The notes under the pieces: generated by a model
Told to the model about the DNA's origin: nothing
What the model saw: only the letters and a program-made list of their open reading frames with translations
The model's database searches: none
Shown: one piece after another, positions 1 through 8,983 of the stretch
Numbering within the stretch: the stretch's first letter is position 1
Layout of the letters: every line of letters begins with the position of its first letter
Assembly: GCF_000472865.1 (NCBI RefSeq)
Contig: NZ_AXAP01000006.1
Span: forward strand, 1-64,000
Direction: 5' to 3'
DNA length: 64,000 nucleotides
DNA from: Bradyrhizobium elkanii WSM2783
Lineage (GTDB): Bacteria; Pseudomonadota; Alphaproteobacteria; Rhizobiales; Xanthobacteraceae
Made by a program: the position numbers and the translations under genes

Positions 1-290
1 CCCGTGCTTTTTGTTGCACGGGACCCATGGGTGCAACCGGCACCCGGCTTTCCCTGCGCCCTCTGTTCGATGAGAGGGTGAAACGAACGCAAAGCTCGGG
101 CGCAATGCGCCGCGAGAATGTGGACTCACATCCTCAAGCTGTTTGAAAATTGAATCGGACGTTCCCCTCGTCGACCCATAACCACAGGACTTTGCTGTGT
201 GCTCCGCTACCATTGCTTGCTCGCGCCACCACAACTCCCTGTGGTTATGGGTCCCCGCCTTCGCGGGGACGACATCGGTGTGTGTGTGAC
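1..290. repeat. Repeat-rich intergenic edge with palindromes
   Basis: No gene is visible in the first 354 bases. The stretch holds several inverted repeats: arms at 1-7 and 16-22, arms at 59-64 and 73-78, a perfect 15-bp pair at 174-188 and 238-252, and an 8-bp GC-rich hairpin at 251-270 (gtccccgc, loop cttc, gcggggac). The last motif resembles the dispersed palindromes I associate with intergenic DNA of Bradyrhizobium and Rhodopseudomonas. That association is memory, not a search. No promoter for the following gene stands out. Confidence 0.5.
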
Positions 291-354
291 CCGCCTGGCT
301 GATACAATCGAAGACATTGCCGGCCCCTCGGGATTTTCGTACATCACCACCGCC

Positions 355-984
355 ATGACTCAACCGTCCCTTTCCCCCGGCTGCGCCGACGTCCTGTTGT
401 TCGACCTCGGCCGCGTCGTGCTCGATATCGATTTCGGCAAGGTGATGACCACCTGGGCCGGCCATGCCGGCTGCGAGCCCGGCGAGCTCGCCACCCGCTT
501 TGTGATGGACGAGAGTTACAGACATCACGAGGTCGGCAAGATCGATGACGCCGCCTTCTTCGCAAGCTTGCGGCAGTCGCTCGGCATCGGCATCTCCGAC
601 GCCCAGTTCCTGGAAGGCTGGAACGCGATCTTCGCCGGCGAGATGCCGGGAATCGCCGAGCACCTGGCGCGCGCCAAGACGCGTCTGCCGCTTTATGCTT
701 TCTCGAACACCAATCCGCCCCATATCGAGCATTTCTCGACAGCCTATTCGGACGTGCTCGGCCACTTCCGCCAGATCTTCTTCTCCTCGACGATCGGGCT
801 ACGGAAACCTGACGCGGACGCCTATGATTACGTGATAAAGGCGATCGGCGTGCCGGCCTCACGCATCGTGTTCTTCGACGATTCCGCAGAGAACATTCGC
901 GGCGCACGGGCGATAGGTCTCACGGCCATTCACGTCACATCGCCGGATGATGTGACGAACGCGCTTGTCGCGCTCGGAATTTAG
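355..984 (+). CDS. HAD-superfamily phosphatase, YihX-like
   Basis: This 209-aa protein belongs to the HAD subfamily IA. Motif I is FDLGRVVLDID, close to the FDLGNVIVDID of E. coli YihX (alpha-D-glucose-1-phosphate phosphatase). Motif II is SNTN, motif III is the lysine in LRKPDADAY, and motif IV is VFFDDSAENIRGA. The whole length matches YihX, with no extra cap domain. The frame is open upstream to 199, but those residues are encoded by palindromic repeat DNA, so I take the ATG at 355. The stop overlaps the ribosome binding site of moeA, so the two genes are probably co-transcribed. A sugar-phosphate substrate is inferred from the family. Confidence 0.8.
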   Translation: MTQPSLSPGCADVLLFDLGRVVLDIDFGKVMTTWAGHAGCEPGELATRFVMDESYRHHEVGKIDDAAFFASLRQSLGIGISDAQFLEGWNAIFAGEMPGIAEHLARAKTRLPLYAFSNTNPPHIEHFSTAYSDVLGHFRQIFFSSTIGLRKPDADAYDYVIKAIGVPASRIVFFDDSAENIRGARAIGLTAIHVTSPDDVTNALVALGI

Positions 985-993
985 GAGTTGCCC

Positions 994-2205
994 GTGGCCC
1001 TGATGCCGGTCGCCGATGCGCTAGCCGCGGTCCTCGCCGGCGCGGAACCATTGCCGGAAGAGATGGTCGCGCTCGATGCCGCCTATCACCGCACGCTTGC
1101 CCGTGACGTCGCGGCAAAGCGTACTCAGCCGCCACTGGCGATGTCGGCGATGGATGGCTATGCGGTGCGATCCGCCGACGCCGCCGACTTGAGCGCGCGG
1201 CTGAAGGTGATCGGCGAAGTCGCCGCGGGCCGGCCGTTCGATCGGGAACTTGGTCCGCGGGAAGCGGCACGGATCTTCACCGGAGGCGTCATTCCCGCCG
1301 GCGCTGATGCGGTCGTGATCCAGGAGGACACCCGGGTCGATGGCGATCACATCACCATCACCGAGGCCGCTGTCGCCGGGCGGCATATCCGACCCGCCGG
1401 CGTCGATTTCCGCGAGGGTGACGTGCTGCTGAGGCGCGGAAGCCGCCTGACCGACCGCGCGTTGTCGCTGGCGGCGTCAATGAACTATCCGGAACTCCCC
1501 GTGCGGCGCCGGCCGAAGGTCGCCGTGCTCGCGACCGGCGACGAACTGGTGATGCCGGGCACCTCTCCGGGTCCAGGCCAGATCGTCTATTCCAACGGCT
1601 ATGCGCTGCGGGCGATGGCGCGTGCGGAAGGCGCTGAAGCGATCGATCTGGGGGTCGCCGCCGACACGGTTGCCGCCACCACCGACGGCATCCGCCGCGC
1701 GCATGCCGCGGGCGCCGATATCCTCATCACCACCGGCGGCGCTTCGGTCGGCGACCATGACCTCGTCAAACCGTCGCTCGAGGCCGAGGGCGTGACCATG
1801 GCGTTCTGGAAGATCGCGATGCGGCCGGGCAAGCCGATGATGCATGGCCGGCTCGGCGCGATGCGAGTGATCGGCCTGCCCGGCAATCCGGTGTCGTCCT
1901 ATGTCTGCGCCTATCTGTTCCTGGTGCCGTTGATTCGGGCCCTGCTCGGCCGCTCGGCGATTCATCACGTGACGGAAAGCGCCCTGCTCGGCCGCGATCT
2001 CGCCGCCAACGATCAGCGCGAAGATTATCTTCGTGCGCTACTCGAAGAGCGCGACGACGGCACGCTGATCGCAACGCCGGTCACCAAGCAGGACAGTTCG
2101 CTGCTTGGGAATCTCACTGCGGCGCAGGCACTTGTGATCCGTCCGCCATTCGCGCCAGCCGCAGCAAAAGGCGCGCCTTGCGACATTCTCCGATTGCCCG
2201 AATGA
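994..2205 (+). CDS. moeA: Molybdopterin molybdenumtransferase MoeA
   Basis: MoeA inserts molybdate into adenylylated molybdopterin, the last step of molybdenum cofactor synthesis in the cytoplasm. The 403-aa protein shows the family landmarks: MSAMDGYAVR near the N-terminus, IFTGGVIPAGADAVV, KVAVLATGDELV at the start of the MogA-like domain, ITTGGASVGDHD and GLPGNPVSS. The C-terminal domain IV is complete. The reading frame also has a TTG at 988 and an ATG at 1003. I choose GTG at 994 because TAGGAG at 982-987 is correctly spaced from it. It follows the HAD gene by nine bases. Confidence 0.95.
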   Translation: MALMPVADALAAVLAGAEPLPEEMVALDAAYHRTLARDVAAKRTQPPLAMSAMDGYAVRSADAADLSARLKVIGEVAAGRPFDRELGPREAARIFTGGVIPAGADAVVIQEDTRVDGDHITITEAAVAGRHIRPAGVDFREGDVLLRRGSRLTDRALSLAASMNYPELPVRRRPKVAVLATGDELVMPGTSPGPGQIVYSNGYALRAMARAEGAEAIDLGVAADTVAATTDGIRRAHAAGADILITTGGASVGDHDLVKPSLEAEGVTMAFWKIAMRPGKPMMHGRLGAMRVIGLPGNPVSSYVCAYLFLVPLIRALLGRSAIHHVTESALLGRDLAANDQREDYLRALLEERDDGTLIATPVTKQDSSLLGNLTAAQALVIRPPFAPAAAKGAPCDILRLPE

Positions 2206-2267
2206 CGTCGCGACCAACACCCGCCGGAGCATCTCTGGTCGCGTTCACCAGAAATTAAGTGGTTGCG

Positions 2268-2282
2268 GAACACATATCGAAC
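2268..2282. promoter_or_regulatory. LexA operator (SOS box) of lexA
   Basis: The sequence is GAAC-N7-GAAC, a perfect match to the alphaproteobacterial LexA box. It lies about 125 bases before the lexA start. A possible -35 (TTGCGG, 2263-2268) and a weak -10 (TAGTGT, 2286-2291) flank it, so bound LexA would cover the promoter. A second, imperfect half-pair, GTTC-N7-GTTT, lies at 2294-2308. Confidence 0.85.
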
Positions 2283-2406
2283 ATATAGTGTCCGTTCATG
2301 ATTTGTTTCGAAACTCGCTGTCTACGAATGGGAGTGCGAGACTCCCGAGATCAGCTCTTCTCAAGTCTCGGATCGAACGACGCTACCAACCGGGGGAATG
2401 CTCGCG

Positions 2407-3108
2407 ATGCTTACGCGCAAACAGTATGAACTTCTGCGTTTCATCAACGAACGGCTGAAAGAGGCCGGCGTGCCTCCTTCCTTCGACGAGATGAAGGACG
2501 CGCTCGACCTGCGCTCGAAGTCCGGCATCCACCGCCTGATCACGGCGCTGGAGGAACGGGGCTTCATCCGCCGCCTGCCGAACCGCGCCCGCGCGATCGA
2601 GGTGATCAAGCTGCCCGAGCTCTCCGCCGCCGGCAACGGTCGCCGCGGCTTCACGCCAAGCGTCATCGAGGGCACGCTCGGCAAGCGCACGACCAGCGCG
2701 GCCGTGGCCGAAGACGATGGCAACCGTCCCGTCGCCGTTCCCGTGATGGGCCGGATCGCGGCGGGTACGCCGATCGAGGCGCTGCAGACCCGCAGCCACA
2801 CCATCAGCGTGCCGCCCGACATGCTCGGCTCCGGCGAGCACTATGCGCTCGAGGTACGCGGCGATTCCATGGTCGAGGCCGGCATCCTCGACGGCGACAT
2901 GGCGCTGATCCAGCGTAACGACACCGCCAACACCGGCGACATCGTGGTGGCGCTGATCGATGAGGAGGAGGCGACGCTGAAGCGCTTCCGTCGCCGCGGC
3001 GCGTCAATCGCGCTTGAGCCTGCCAATGCGGCCTACGAAGTCCGCATCCTGCCGCCGAACCGGGTGCGGATCCAGGGCAAGCTGATCGGGCTTTATCGCA
3101 AGTACTGA
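2407..3108 (+). CDS. lexA: SOS repressor LexA
   Basis: LexA represses DNA-damage genes and cleaves itself when RecA filaments form. The 233-aa protein has an N-terminal winged-helix domain starting [10 protein letters not shown] and a C-terminal S24 protease domain. The scissile Ala119-Gly120 sits in RIAAGTP, the catalytic Ser154 in GDSMVEAG and the catalytic Lys192 in ATLKRF. An in-frame ATG at 2398 exists, but the GGGG at 2392-2396 is too close to it and is better placed for the ATG at 2407, which also gives the usual family N-terminus. Autoregulation is indicated by the LexA box at 2268-2282. Confidence 0.97.
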   Translation: MLTRKQYELLRFINERLKEAGVPPSFDEMKDALDLRSKSGIHRLITALEERGFIRRLPNRARAIEVIKLPELSAAGNGRRGFTPSVIEGTLGKRTTSAAVAEDDGNRPVAVPVMGRIAAGTPIEALQTRSHTISVPPDMLGSGEHYALEVRGDSMVEAGILDGDMALIQRNDTANTGDIVVALIDEEEATLKRFRRRGASIALEPANAAYEVRILPPNRVRIQGKLIGLYRKY

Positions 3109-3201
3109 GCCGACGAGGACGCAGCAGCTCGTCTGGTACTTTGGTGGGTGCTCTGCCCTCAAGGACACTGACAAGAACGATTTAGAGTGATTAGAATAAG
3201 A

Positions 3202-3223
3202 GCCCCGGTAAGTTCGCCGGGGC
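3202..3223. terminator. GC-rich hairpin downstream of lexA
   Basis: A 7-bp perfect stem (GCCCCGG at 3202-3208, CCGGGGC at 3217-3223) with an 8-base loop lies about 95 bases after lexA. No clear T-run follows, so intrinsic termination is uncertain. The rest of 3109-3401 shows no convincing gene. Confidence 0.35.
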
Positions 3224-3401
3224 ACTCTCGGTGCAAGGAGATGTGCGGCAGCGCCTCCTATCGTGTTTGTGAACGGCTGGAGGGCGCGGGCCGTACAAAT
3301 GCCAAGAACGGAGCAGAGGCTTATAAGTTATCGTCCACTCTGATAGAGGCCTGCGCCTCTTCCCAGGCACGGGTCGGCTATCTCGAATGAGGAGCAATCC
3401 G

Positions 3402-3827
3402 ATGTGTGACTATAGCCTGCACGCCGTGGCGACGCGTCCCGCCCAGGTTGGAGAGACGCTTATCACCACCACCTTCCGCGGTACCTCGACCCGCGGCTTC
3501 GCTTCGGAAAGCGATCCGACGGTCGCAGTCTGCATGCTTCCCGGGACCGAACTCGCGTTCGCCGATAACGTCCGTTACGACAATCGCTGGATCTGGACCA
3601 AGACGACCGGCTTCCGTGTCGGCAAGTTCAACCAGATCGATGCGCATATTCGGGATCGTCATCACGACGCGATCGAATTCCCCGATGGCAGCCATGTGCT
3701 GGTGACCCAGCTCTGCGAAGGGCAGCGGGCGACCGTGCTGCAATTGCCAGTGACGCATCATGTTGCAGAGCCGGCACCGAAGGCGGTCGAGCAGCGCCCC
3801 GCGCCGAACCCGCTGTTCATCGGCTGA
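3402..3827 (+). CDS. Conserved hypothetical protein
   Basis: This 141-aa protein starts MCDYSLHAVATRPAQ and has no signal peptide or membrane segment. AGGAG at 3390-3394, seven bases before the ATG at 3402, fixes the start over an in-frame ATG at 3387. I recognise no catalytic motif. It contains several His residues (RDRHHDA, THHVAEP) and a Pro-rich tail. An intrinsic terminator follows at 3903-3939. I recall similar proteins in other bradyrhizobia but cannot assign a function. Confidence 0.7.
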   Translation: MCDYSLHAVATRPAQVGETLITTTFRGTSTRGFASESDPTVAVCMLPGTELAFADNVRYDNRWIWTKTTGFRVGKFNQIDAHIRDRHHDAIEFPDGSHVLVTQLCEGQRATVLQLPVTHHVAEPAPKAVEQRPAPNPLFIG

Positions 3828-3902
3828 GAGCTTCGGGCAGCGTGCGCCGCCGGTCCCGGCCGGCGGGACGTTGCCGCGGGTGAAAAGCAAAGTATTCGAG
3901 CG

Positions 3903-3939
3903 GCCCCGGAGGCCATCCCCGGGGCGCATGCGGTTTTTT
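3903..3939 (+). terminator. Rho-independent terminator
   Basis: A 7-bp GC stem (GCCCCGG at 3903-3909 with CCGGGGC at 3919-3925) is followed by six T at 3934-3939. It lies 75 bases after the stop of the 141-aa gene and fits as its terminator, although the T-run begins eight bases after the stem. Confidence 0.55.
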
Positions 3940-3967
3940 GTTGAACTATTCGCAAGGGGCATGATCG

Positions 3968-4189
3968 GTGGTCACCAAGATCACATGGCAAAAAGCCGGA
4001 CGGGTGGCCCAGCCCGGCCGATACATGTTCAGGTTCGGCTGGCTCACCGTCGCAGCGGAAGATCTCGCGATCTGGGAGCGATTTCCGGATGCGAGCTTCA
4101 CGCTCGTGCAAGTGCCGTCGCATTCGGGCGGTCCGGACGAATTTCGGCTCGGCGCCTTCGAGCTGCCGGCCAACGCCGGTGGAGATTGA
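3968..4189 (+). CDS. Small conserved hypothetical protein
   Basis: This 73-aa protein begins with GTG. AAGGGG at 3954-3959 is spaced eight bases upstream and supports that start. The protein is soluble, with no transmembrane stretch, and contains paired Trp and Phe residues (RYMFRFGWLTVA, IWERFPDASFTLVQV). No domain is recognised. It converges on comEC, whose stop is nine bases beyond its own. Frame use and the ribosome binding site make it a likely real gene. Confidence 0.6.
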   Translation: MVTKITWQKAGRVAQPGRYMFRFGWLTVAAEDLAIWERFPDASFTLVQVPSHSGGPDEFRLGAFELPANAGGD

Positions 4190-4198
4190 CGGGAGCGC

Positions 4199-6487
4199 TC
4201 AGTCTTCCGGCTGCAGGTCGGACTCGGACGGGGTCGCATCGATGGCGCGCGGCGCGGGTGCCCCTTGGATCCGGATCGTGGTCTCGGGTTCGCCTTCGCC
4301 TGACACCGCAGGCGACCACGGCCGGTCGAGGCCGGCGGGCTTGACCGCATCGATGACGAAGCCGTTCCGGTTCCGCCGCAGCGCCAGCCCGCCCTGCCGC
4401 CGCAGGCGCTCGGCATCGATGACCGCCGCCGCACAGCCTTGTGGCACCGGCCGTGCGGTCACGATCAGCACCGCCCGTTCGCAATCGTCCGCGAGCGCCT
4501 CGGATCGCTGCGTGAGCGCGATGAACGCGCCGCCCGCGGCCGGGGTCACGCAGCCGCCCTCATCGCATGAGACGCCCTCCGTGAGCGACGGGTCGCTTGC
4601 AGTGCGGGCATCGGCATCCGCGGCAAGCCACTCCTTGGCGAGAAACGCGTCCTTCGCGGTCCGCATCAGGTGCAACCGCCCGTCACCGCCGCGGACGGCG
4701 ACATTGCGGCCGTCGCCGGAAATCAGGATGTCGGGTTGCGGCGCCCTCACCGCCCAGACCACCGCAATGAGAAGCACCGCCGCGCCGGCGAAGCGCAGCG
4801 GCGTGCGCAACAGCCCGAGCAGGATGACGCCCAGGCTCGCGGCGATCAGCGGGCCGATCCCGAACGCACTGACGTGGCCGACTGCGCCCGGCAGCGCGGC
4901 GACCCATTGCGCAACTACGATCATCCAGTCGATGCCGCTGCCCATGATCGCCCAGAACACGCCGTCGAAACCGAACGGCATCGCCAGCAAGCCGAGGAGC
5001 CCGGCCGGCATCACCAGCGCCGACACCACCGGCATCGCCGCCAGATTGGCAAGCACGCCGAAGGGCGCCACCCGATGGAAGTGAAAGGCGGCATAGGGCG
5101 TGGTCGCCAGCCCCGCTACCAGCGAGGCCAGCAGCAGCATCGCAATCTCGCGCCCGCCCCACAGCGCGATCCGCGCGGTCGCGGAATGATCGGGCGCGGC
5201 AAACAGATGCGGCATGCCAATCTGCACCAGCGCCACCAGCCCGAGGGTCGCCGCAAAAGACATCTGGAAACTGGGGTGAACCAGCGCTTCCGGCGCGATC
5301 GCGAGCACAATCATGGCCGCGACGGCGAGCGTCCGGAACGTCACCGCGCGGCGGTCGACCATGACGGCGATCAGCACCACTGCCGTCATGAAGAACGATC
5401 TCTGGGTCGCGACCTCCGCACCCGACAGCAGCAGATAGAAGGCGGCAGCGACCAGCGCCGCCGCGGCGGACCATTTCTTGATCGGAAAGCCCACAGTGAG
5501 CACCGGGAACAGTGCGAGCAAGGCGCGGACTGCGAAGAAGACCACGCCCGCGACCACCGCCATGTGATAGCCCGAGATCGAGAGCACGTGGCCGAGCCCC
5601 GAGATGAACATCGCATCATTCACCGGCTCGGAGATCGCATCGCGCCGGCCGGTCAGGAGTGCGGTCGCGATCGCGCGATTGTCGCCTTCGAGCACGTTGC
5701 GGATCCGCGCATCGATCGCATCGCGCATGCCTTGCATGAACGCCGCATAGCGCAGCGCAAATCCGCGGCCTTCCGGCGACGCCGTCGTCTTGATCGCGCC
5801 GAGTACGAAACCGGAGGCGCCGATGCCCTGGAAATAGAGATCGCGGCTGAAATCGTAGCTGCCGGGCCGTAAGGGAGCGAGCGGCGGCTGCAGCCGTGCC
5901 TTCAATTCGACGAAGCTGCCGACTTCAGGGGCAGTGCCCTTCTTCACCGACAGCCTGACACGCTCGAGCTTCGGCGCGCCGCGCTGGCTTTCGATGCTCG
6001 CGACGCGCAGCACGAAACGGTCGGTACGCTCGCGGATGTCACGTGTCTCGACAAATCCGGTGAGCGACACCGAAAACATCGGCCGCGCCAGCACGCCATG
6101 TGCGACCCGCGCGGTGCGCCAGGTGGCAACCGCAAAACCCGCCGCAACGGCGGCAATGATGACGGCGGCAGCGAACGCCTGCCGCCGCCTGAGCAGGAAC
6201 GCGACAGCGCATAGCGCGATGGCGACGATTGCCGCGACCGACAGCACTGGCTCATGGTCGGCGGCGAAGTAAAGCGCGATGCCGCAGCCGAACGCGACCG
6301 GCACCCAGGGCAGAAGCCGTCCGGCGCCCGCTTCCGCCCGGATCCACTGGCGCAACGTCCCGACGATTGGCGGCCAGGCGCCGACGCCGATCGGGGCATA
6401 CCCACCCGCCGGCGCCACCGCCTCGCGGGGCGGCCAGGTGCCGGCATAGCCGCGCCTGCCGCCCGGCGTCCTGCCCTCGTCCGACAT
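4199..6487 (-). CDS. comEC: ComEC/Rec2-family DNA uptake membrane protein
   Basis: This 762-aa polytopic protein belongs to the ComEC/Rec2 family, which forms the inner-membrane channel for DNA in natural transformation. After a hydrophilic N-terminus come paired membrane helices and the soluble DUF4131-type region, then the Competence domain with its hallmark HVLSISGYHMAVVAGV and many helices. The C-terminal part is short: I see no metallo-beta-lactamase domain with HxHxDH such as B. subtilis ComEC carries. Whether this organism is competent cannot be told from one gene. The gene runs convergent to the 73-aa gene and divergent from the transporter gene at 6888. Confidence 0.9.
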   Translation of the reverse strand: MSDEGRTPGGRRGYAGTWPPREAVAPAGGYAPIGVGAWPPIVGTLRQWIRAEAGAGRLLPWVPVAFGCGIALYFAADHEPVLSVAAIVAIALCAVAFLLRRRQAFAAAVIIAAVAAGFAVATWRTARVAHGVLARPMFSVSLTGFVETRDIRERTDRFVLRVASIESQRGAPKLERVRLSVKKGTAPEVGSFVELKARLQPPLAPLRPGSYDFSRDLYFQGIGASGFVLGAIKTTASPEGRGFALRYAAFMQGMRDAIDARIRNVLEGDNRAIATALLTGRRDAISEPVNDAMFISGLGHVLSISGYHMAVVAGVVFFAVRALLALFPVLTVGFPIKKWSAAAALVAAAFYLLLSGAEVATQRSFFMTAVVLIAVMVDRRAVTFRTLAVAAMIVLAIAPEALVHPSFQMSFAATLGLVALVQIGMPHLFAAPDHSATARIALWGGREIAMLLLASLVAGLATTPYAAFHFHRVAPFGVLANLAAMPVVSALVMPAGLLGLLAMPFGFDGVFWAIMGSGIDWMIVVAQWVAALPGAVGHVSAFGIGPLIAASLGVILLGLLRTPLRFAGAAVLLIAVVWAVRAPQPDILISGDGRNVAVRGGDGRLHLMRTAKDAFLAKEWLAADADARTASDPSLTEGVSCDEGGCVTPAAGGAFIALTQRSEALADDCERAVLIVTARPVPQGCAAAVIDAERLRRQGGLALRRNRNGFVIDAVKPAGLDRPWSPAVSGEGEPETTIRIQGAPAPRAIDATPSESDLQPED

Positions 6488-6887
6488 CCTGCGCCCTGGA
6501 GTATTCCTGCTTCAACAAAGCTACCGGAACCGGGTATCCGCGGGATAGCGGAACAGATGCGGAATACGGAGGAAAGAACGCCCTGCCGGCGCGTTTCCGA
6601 TCTTAGCGCTCCAAGCCCGATTGAGCCGAAAGTCTCATAAGGCCACAGTCCCATTGAGGATTAGACTACCGTGACGCCTCCACCCGGACAGATGGGAAAG
6701 AGGCAGTGGTGGCTCGCGGTTCGAAGACCGCTGGAGCCCTTCTCAGGTGGTTCAAGGCTTCCCTGAGACCGGCGTTGCGGACGCAACTCGCAAATCAGGC
6801 CTGTAGCGTCACGCATCACGCGCACTCCGCGAGCGAACAGAGCGCTGAAAAACGCGAGGAGAAGCCTTTGAACCGAAGGAGCAGCAC
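6488..6887. other. Intergenic region between comEC and the MHS transporter
   Basis: These 400 bases separate divergent genes and must hold both promoters. I see no convincing coding frame, RNA gene, repeat or operator, only a short hairpin at 6716-6731. A good ribosome binding site (AAGGAGC) lies just before the transporter start. Confidence 0.4.
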
Positions 6888-8216
6888 ATGGCAATTCAAG
6901 TACCGAGCGATTTTCGCCGGGTGATCGTTGCCGCGTCGGTCGGAAACATCATCGAATGGTATGACTTCTATATCTTTGGCAGCCTGGCCGCCGTTCTGTC
7001 GGTCAAGTTCTTCGAACAATCCCACCCCGTCGCAGCCCTGCTGAGCACGATCGCCCTGTTCACTGCAGGATTCCTGATCCGTCCGCTCGGAGCATTCCTC
7101 TTCGGATGGATGGGCGACCGGGTCGGCCGCAAGTACACGTTCCTCATCACGCTCACCGGAATGGGACTGGGAACGGGCGCGATCGGCCTGATCCCGACTT
7201 ACCAGTCGATCGGTCTCACCGCCGCGTTCGTGCTGTTCGGGCTGCGCATGATCCAGGGCCTGTGCCTCGGTGGCGAATATGGCGGCGCCATCACCTATGT
7301 TGCCGAGCATGTGCCCGACGACAGACGCGGCTACTACACAGGCTGGCTCCAGACCTCGCCGACGCTCGGGATCGTGGTGTCGCTGGCCGTGATCATTCTG
7401 ACCCGGATCTATTTCGGCGATCAGGCCTTCAACGAATGGGGATGGCGCGTTCCGTTCCTGCTGTCATTCCTGCTGGTGGCCATCGCCATCTACATCCGCC
7501 TCCAGCTCCAGGAGACGCCGATCTTCCAGGAGATCAAGGCCCGCGGGCAGATGACCAGGAATCCCTGGAAGGAGGCGTTCCTTAGCTCGAACATCAAATA
7601 CATCGGAATCGCCATCATCGTCCTGATCGGACAGGGCGTGGTGTGGTACAGCGGTCAGTTCTGGGCGCTGTACTTCCTGCAGCAGGTCTCCAAGGTGGAC
7701 GCGCTGACCTCGTCGTACATCGTCGGGGCTGCGCTGCTACTTGCGACGCCGAGCCTGATCTTCTTTGGCTGGCTGTCGGACCTGATCGGCCGCAAACCGG
7801 TGATCCTGGGAGGCATGCTGCTTGCCGCCATCACCTATTATCCGCTGTATCTGTGGCTCGGAACGGTCACGCAGCCCGGAAACATCAACTATCCGATCGC
7901 AATCTTCATCATCTTCATCCTCGTCTGTTACGTCGGGATGGTGTACGGGCCGGTCGGCGCGTTCCTGGCGGAGTTCTTCCCCAGCAGAATCCGGTACACG
8001 TCGGTGTCGGTGCCGTATCACATCGGCAATGGCTGGGGCGGCGGCTTGGTGCCGTTCATCACCTCGGCGGCTTTCGCCGCCACTGGCAGCGTCGGCTACG
8101 CGCTGATCTATCCGATCCTAGTTCCTGCGATCTGCTTCGTGCTCGCCGTTTTCCTGATGCCGGAAACGAACAAGACCAGCATCTGGGAGCAGGTCGAACC
8201 GAGAACCGCATCGTGA
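6888..8216 (+). CDS. MFS transporter, metabolite:H+ symporter (MHS) family
   Basis: This 442-aa, twelve-helix protein shows the MHS-subfamily signature. It has VGNIIEWYDFYIFG in helix 1, RPLGAFLFGWMGDRVGRKYTF in the loop between helices 2 and 3, and a repeated GxxxDxxGRKP-like loop (GWLSDLIGRKPV) in the second half. Characterised members (ProP, ShiA, KgtP, CitA) import small organic acids or osmolytes with protons. The substrate here cannot be read from the sequence. AAGGAGC precedes the ATG. The gene lies in a stretch of accessory genes between comEC and glnS. Confidence 0.85.
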   Translation: MAIQVPSDFRRVIVAASVGNIIEWYDFYIFGSLAAVLSVKFFEQSHPVAALLSTIALFTAGFLIRPLGAFLFGWMGDRVGRKYTFLITLTGMGLGTGAIGLIPTYQSIGLTAAFVLFGLRMIQGLCLGGEYGGAITYVAEHVPDDRRGYYTGWLQTSPTLGIVVSLAVIILTRIYFGDQAFNEWGWRVPFLLSFLLVAIAIYIRLQLQETPIFQEIKARGQMTRNPWKEAFLSSNIKYIGIAIIVLIGQGVVWYSGQFWALYFLQQVSKVDALTSSYIVGAALLLATPSLIFFGWLSDLIGRKPVILGGMLLAAITYYPLYLWLGTVTQPGNINYPIAIFIIFILVCYVGMVYGPVGAFLAEFFPSRIRYTSVSVPYHIGNGWGGGLVPFITSAAFAATGSVGYALIYPILVPAICFVLAVFLMPETNKTSIWEQVEPRTAS

Positions 8217-8369
8217 CGCCCAATAGCCGTTGCCGCGGGGCTACCAAGCCCTGTGGCGGGGGAATCCAACATCCGGCAGGAGTGGGTCGACACCTCTGCC
8301 GCAACAATACCCTCGCGCCGGCCGCTACCGCGTAGCGGTCGGACCGATGGCTCGGCCAAACCTGCCTTC

Positions 8370-8732
8370 TCAGCCGGCGCGGTGATGCCAGCGATCGTGC
8401 CACCAGGCGGTGAAATCACGATCCGTCAGCAGCTCCCAGCCGGCCAAGAGGATCACCAGCATGCCCGACAGCACGCTGCTTACCGTCGCCGAGACCTGCT
8501 CGTAGCCGACCGTCCACGGTGCCAAGAGCAGAGCCAGTCCGAGCAGCATCTCTCCCCATTCCTCCAGATAGGACGGAATGACAAACGCCTCGACGGCAAA
8601 CAGGATGACAGCCAACCCAAGCGCGATGGTGATCCAGACGGCCGCTCCGCCGAAGCCCAGGGCAAACGGCGACCCGACCAGCCACACACCCACCAACAAG
8701 CTGGCAACGTCCTGCCAGTGTTGAATGCGCAT
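8370..8732 (-). CDS. SPW-repeat membrane protein
   Basis: This 120-aa protein has four predicted membrane helices in two copies of the SPW unit, with SPFALGF in the first and APWTVGY in the second. The family's function is unknown. The frame extends upstream to 8894, but the ATG at 8732 has an excellent ribosome binding site (GGAGG, about eight bases away on the minus strand) and begins MRIQHWQDVAS, right at the first helix. It converges on the MHS transporter gene and diverges from the small gene at 8984. Confidence 0.8.
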   Translation of the reverse strand: MRIQHWQDVASLLVGVWLVGSPFALGFGGAAVWITIALGLAVILFAVEAFVIPSYLEEWGEMLLGLALLLAPWTVGYEQVSATVSSVLSGMLVILLAGWELLTDRDFTAWWHDRWHHRAG

Positions 8733-8983
8733 GACGCTCACCTCCCCTCTCCCATGCATATGGTCACGCGGCGCGGCGCCGGAAAGACATCCCGCCTGAC
8801 CTGCGTTGTGTTGCGGCTCTCCGTGTTCCGGAGCCGCTTCCCGCCGCCCATCAGCCGGAAAGCACGCTTGCAAGTGCGCCGCAGCAGGATGCAAACTGCT
8901 GCGCTCAATCAGGTGTCAACGTCTACGGCTCTCGGCCCGACCGGAATTCAAGGTTGCGTCCAGAACGAGAGGAGCATGGCGCC

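Noticed and set aside
3187-3390. Open frame of 67 codons after lexA
   Set aside because: It runs across the GC hairpin at 3202-3223, lacks a ribosome binding site and recognisable motif, and ends just before a gene with a clear start.
4670-5872. Long plus-strand frame of 400 codons opposite comEC
   Set aside because: Its composition is almost entirely Arg, His, Gln and Asp, the mark of an antisense shadow of a high-GC membrane-protein gene.
6716-6731. tRNA T-arm-like hairpin GCGGTTCGAAGACCGC
   Set aside because: The loop has six instead of seven bases and no acceptor, D or anticodon arms can be found around it.
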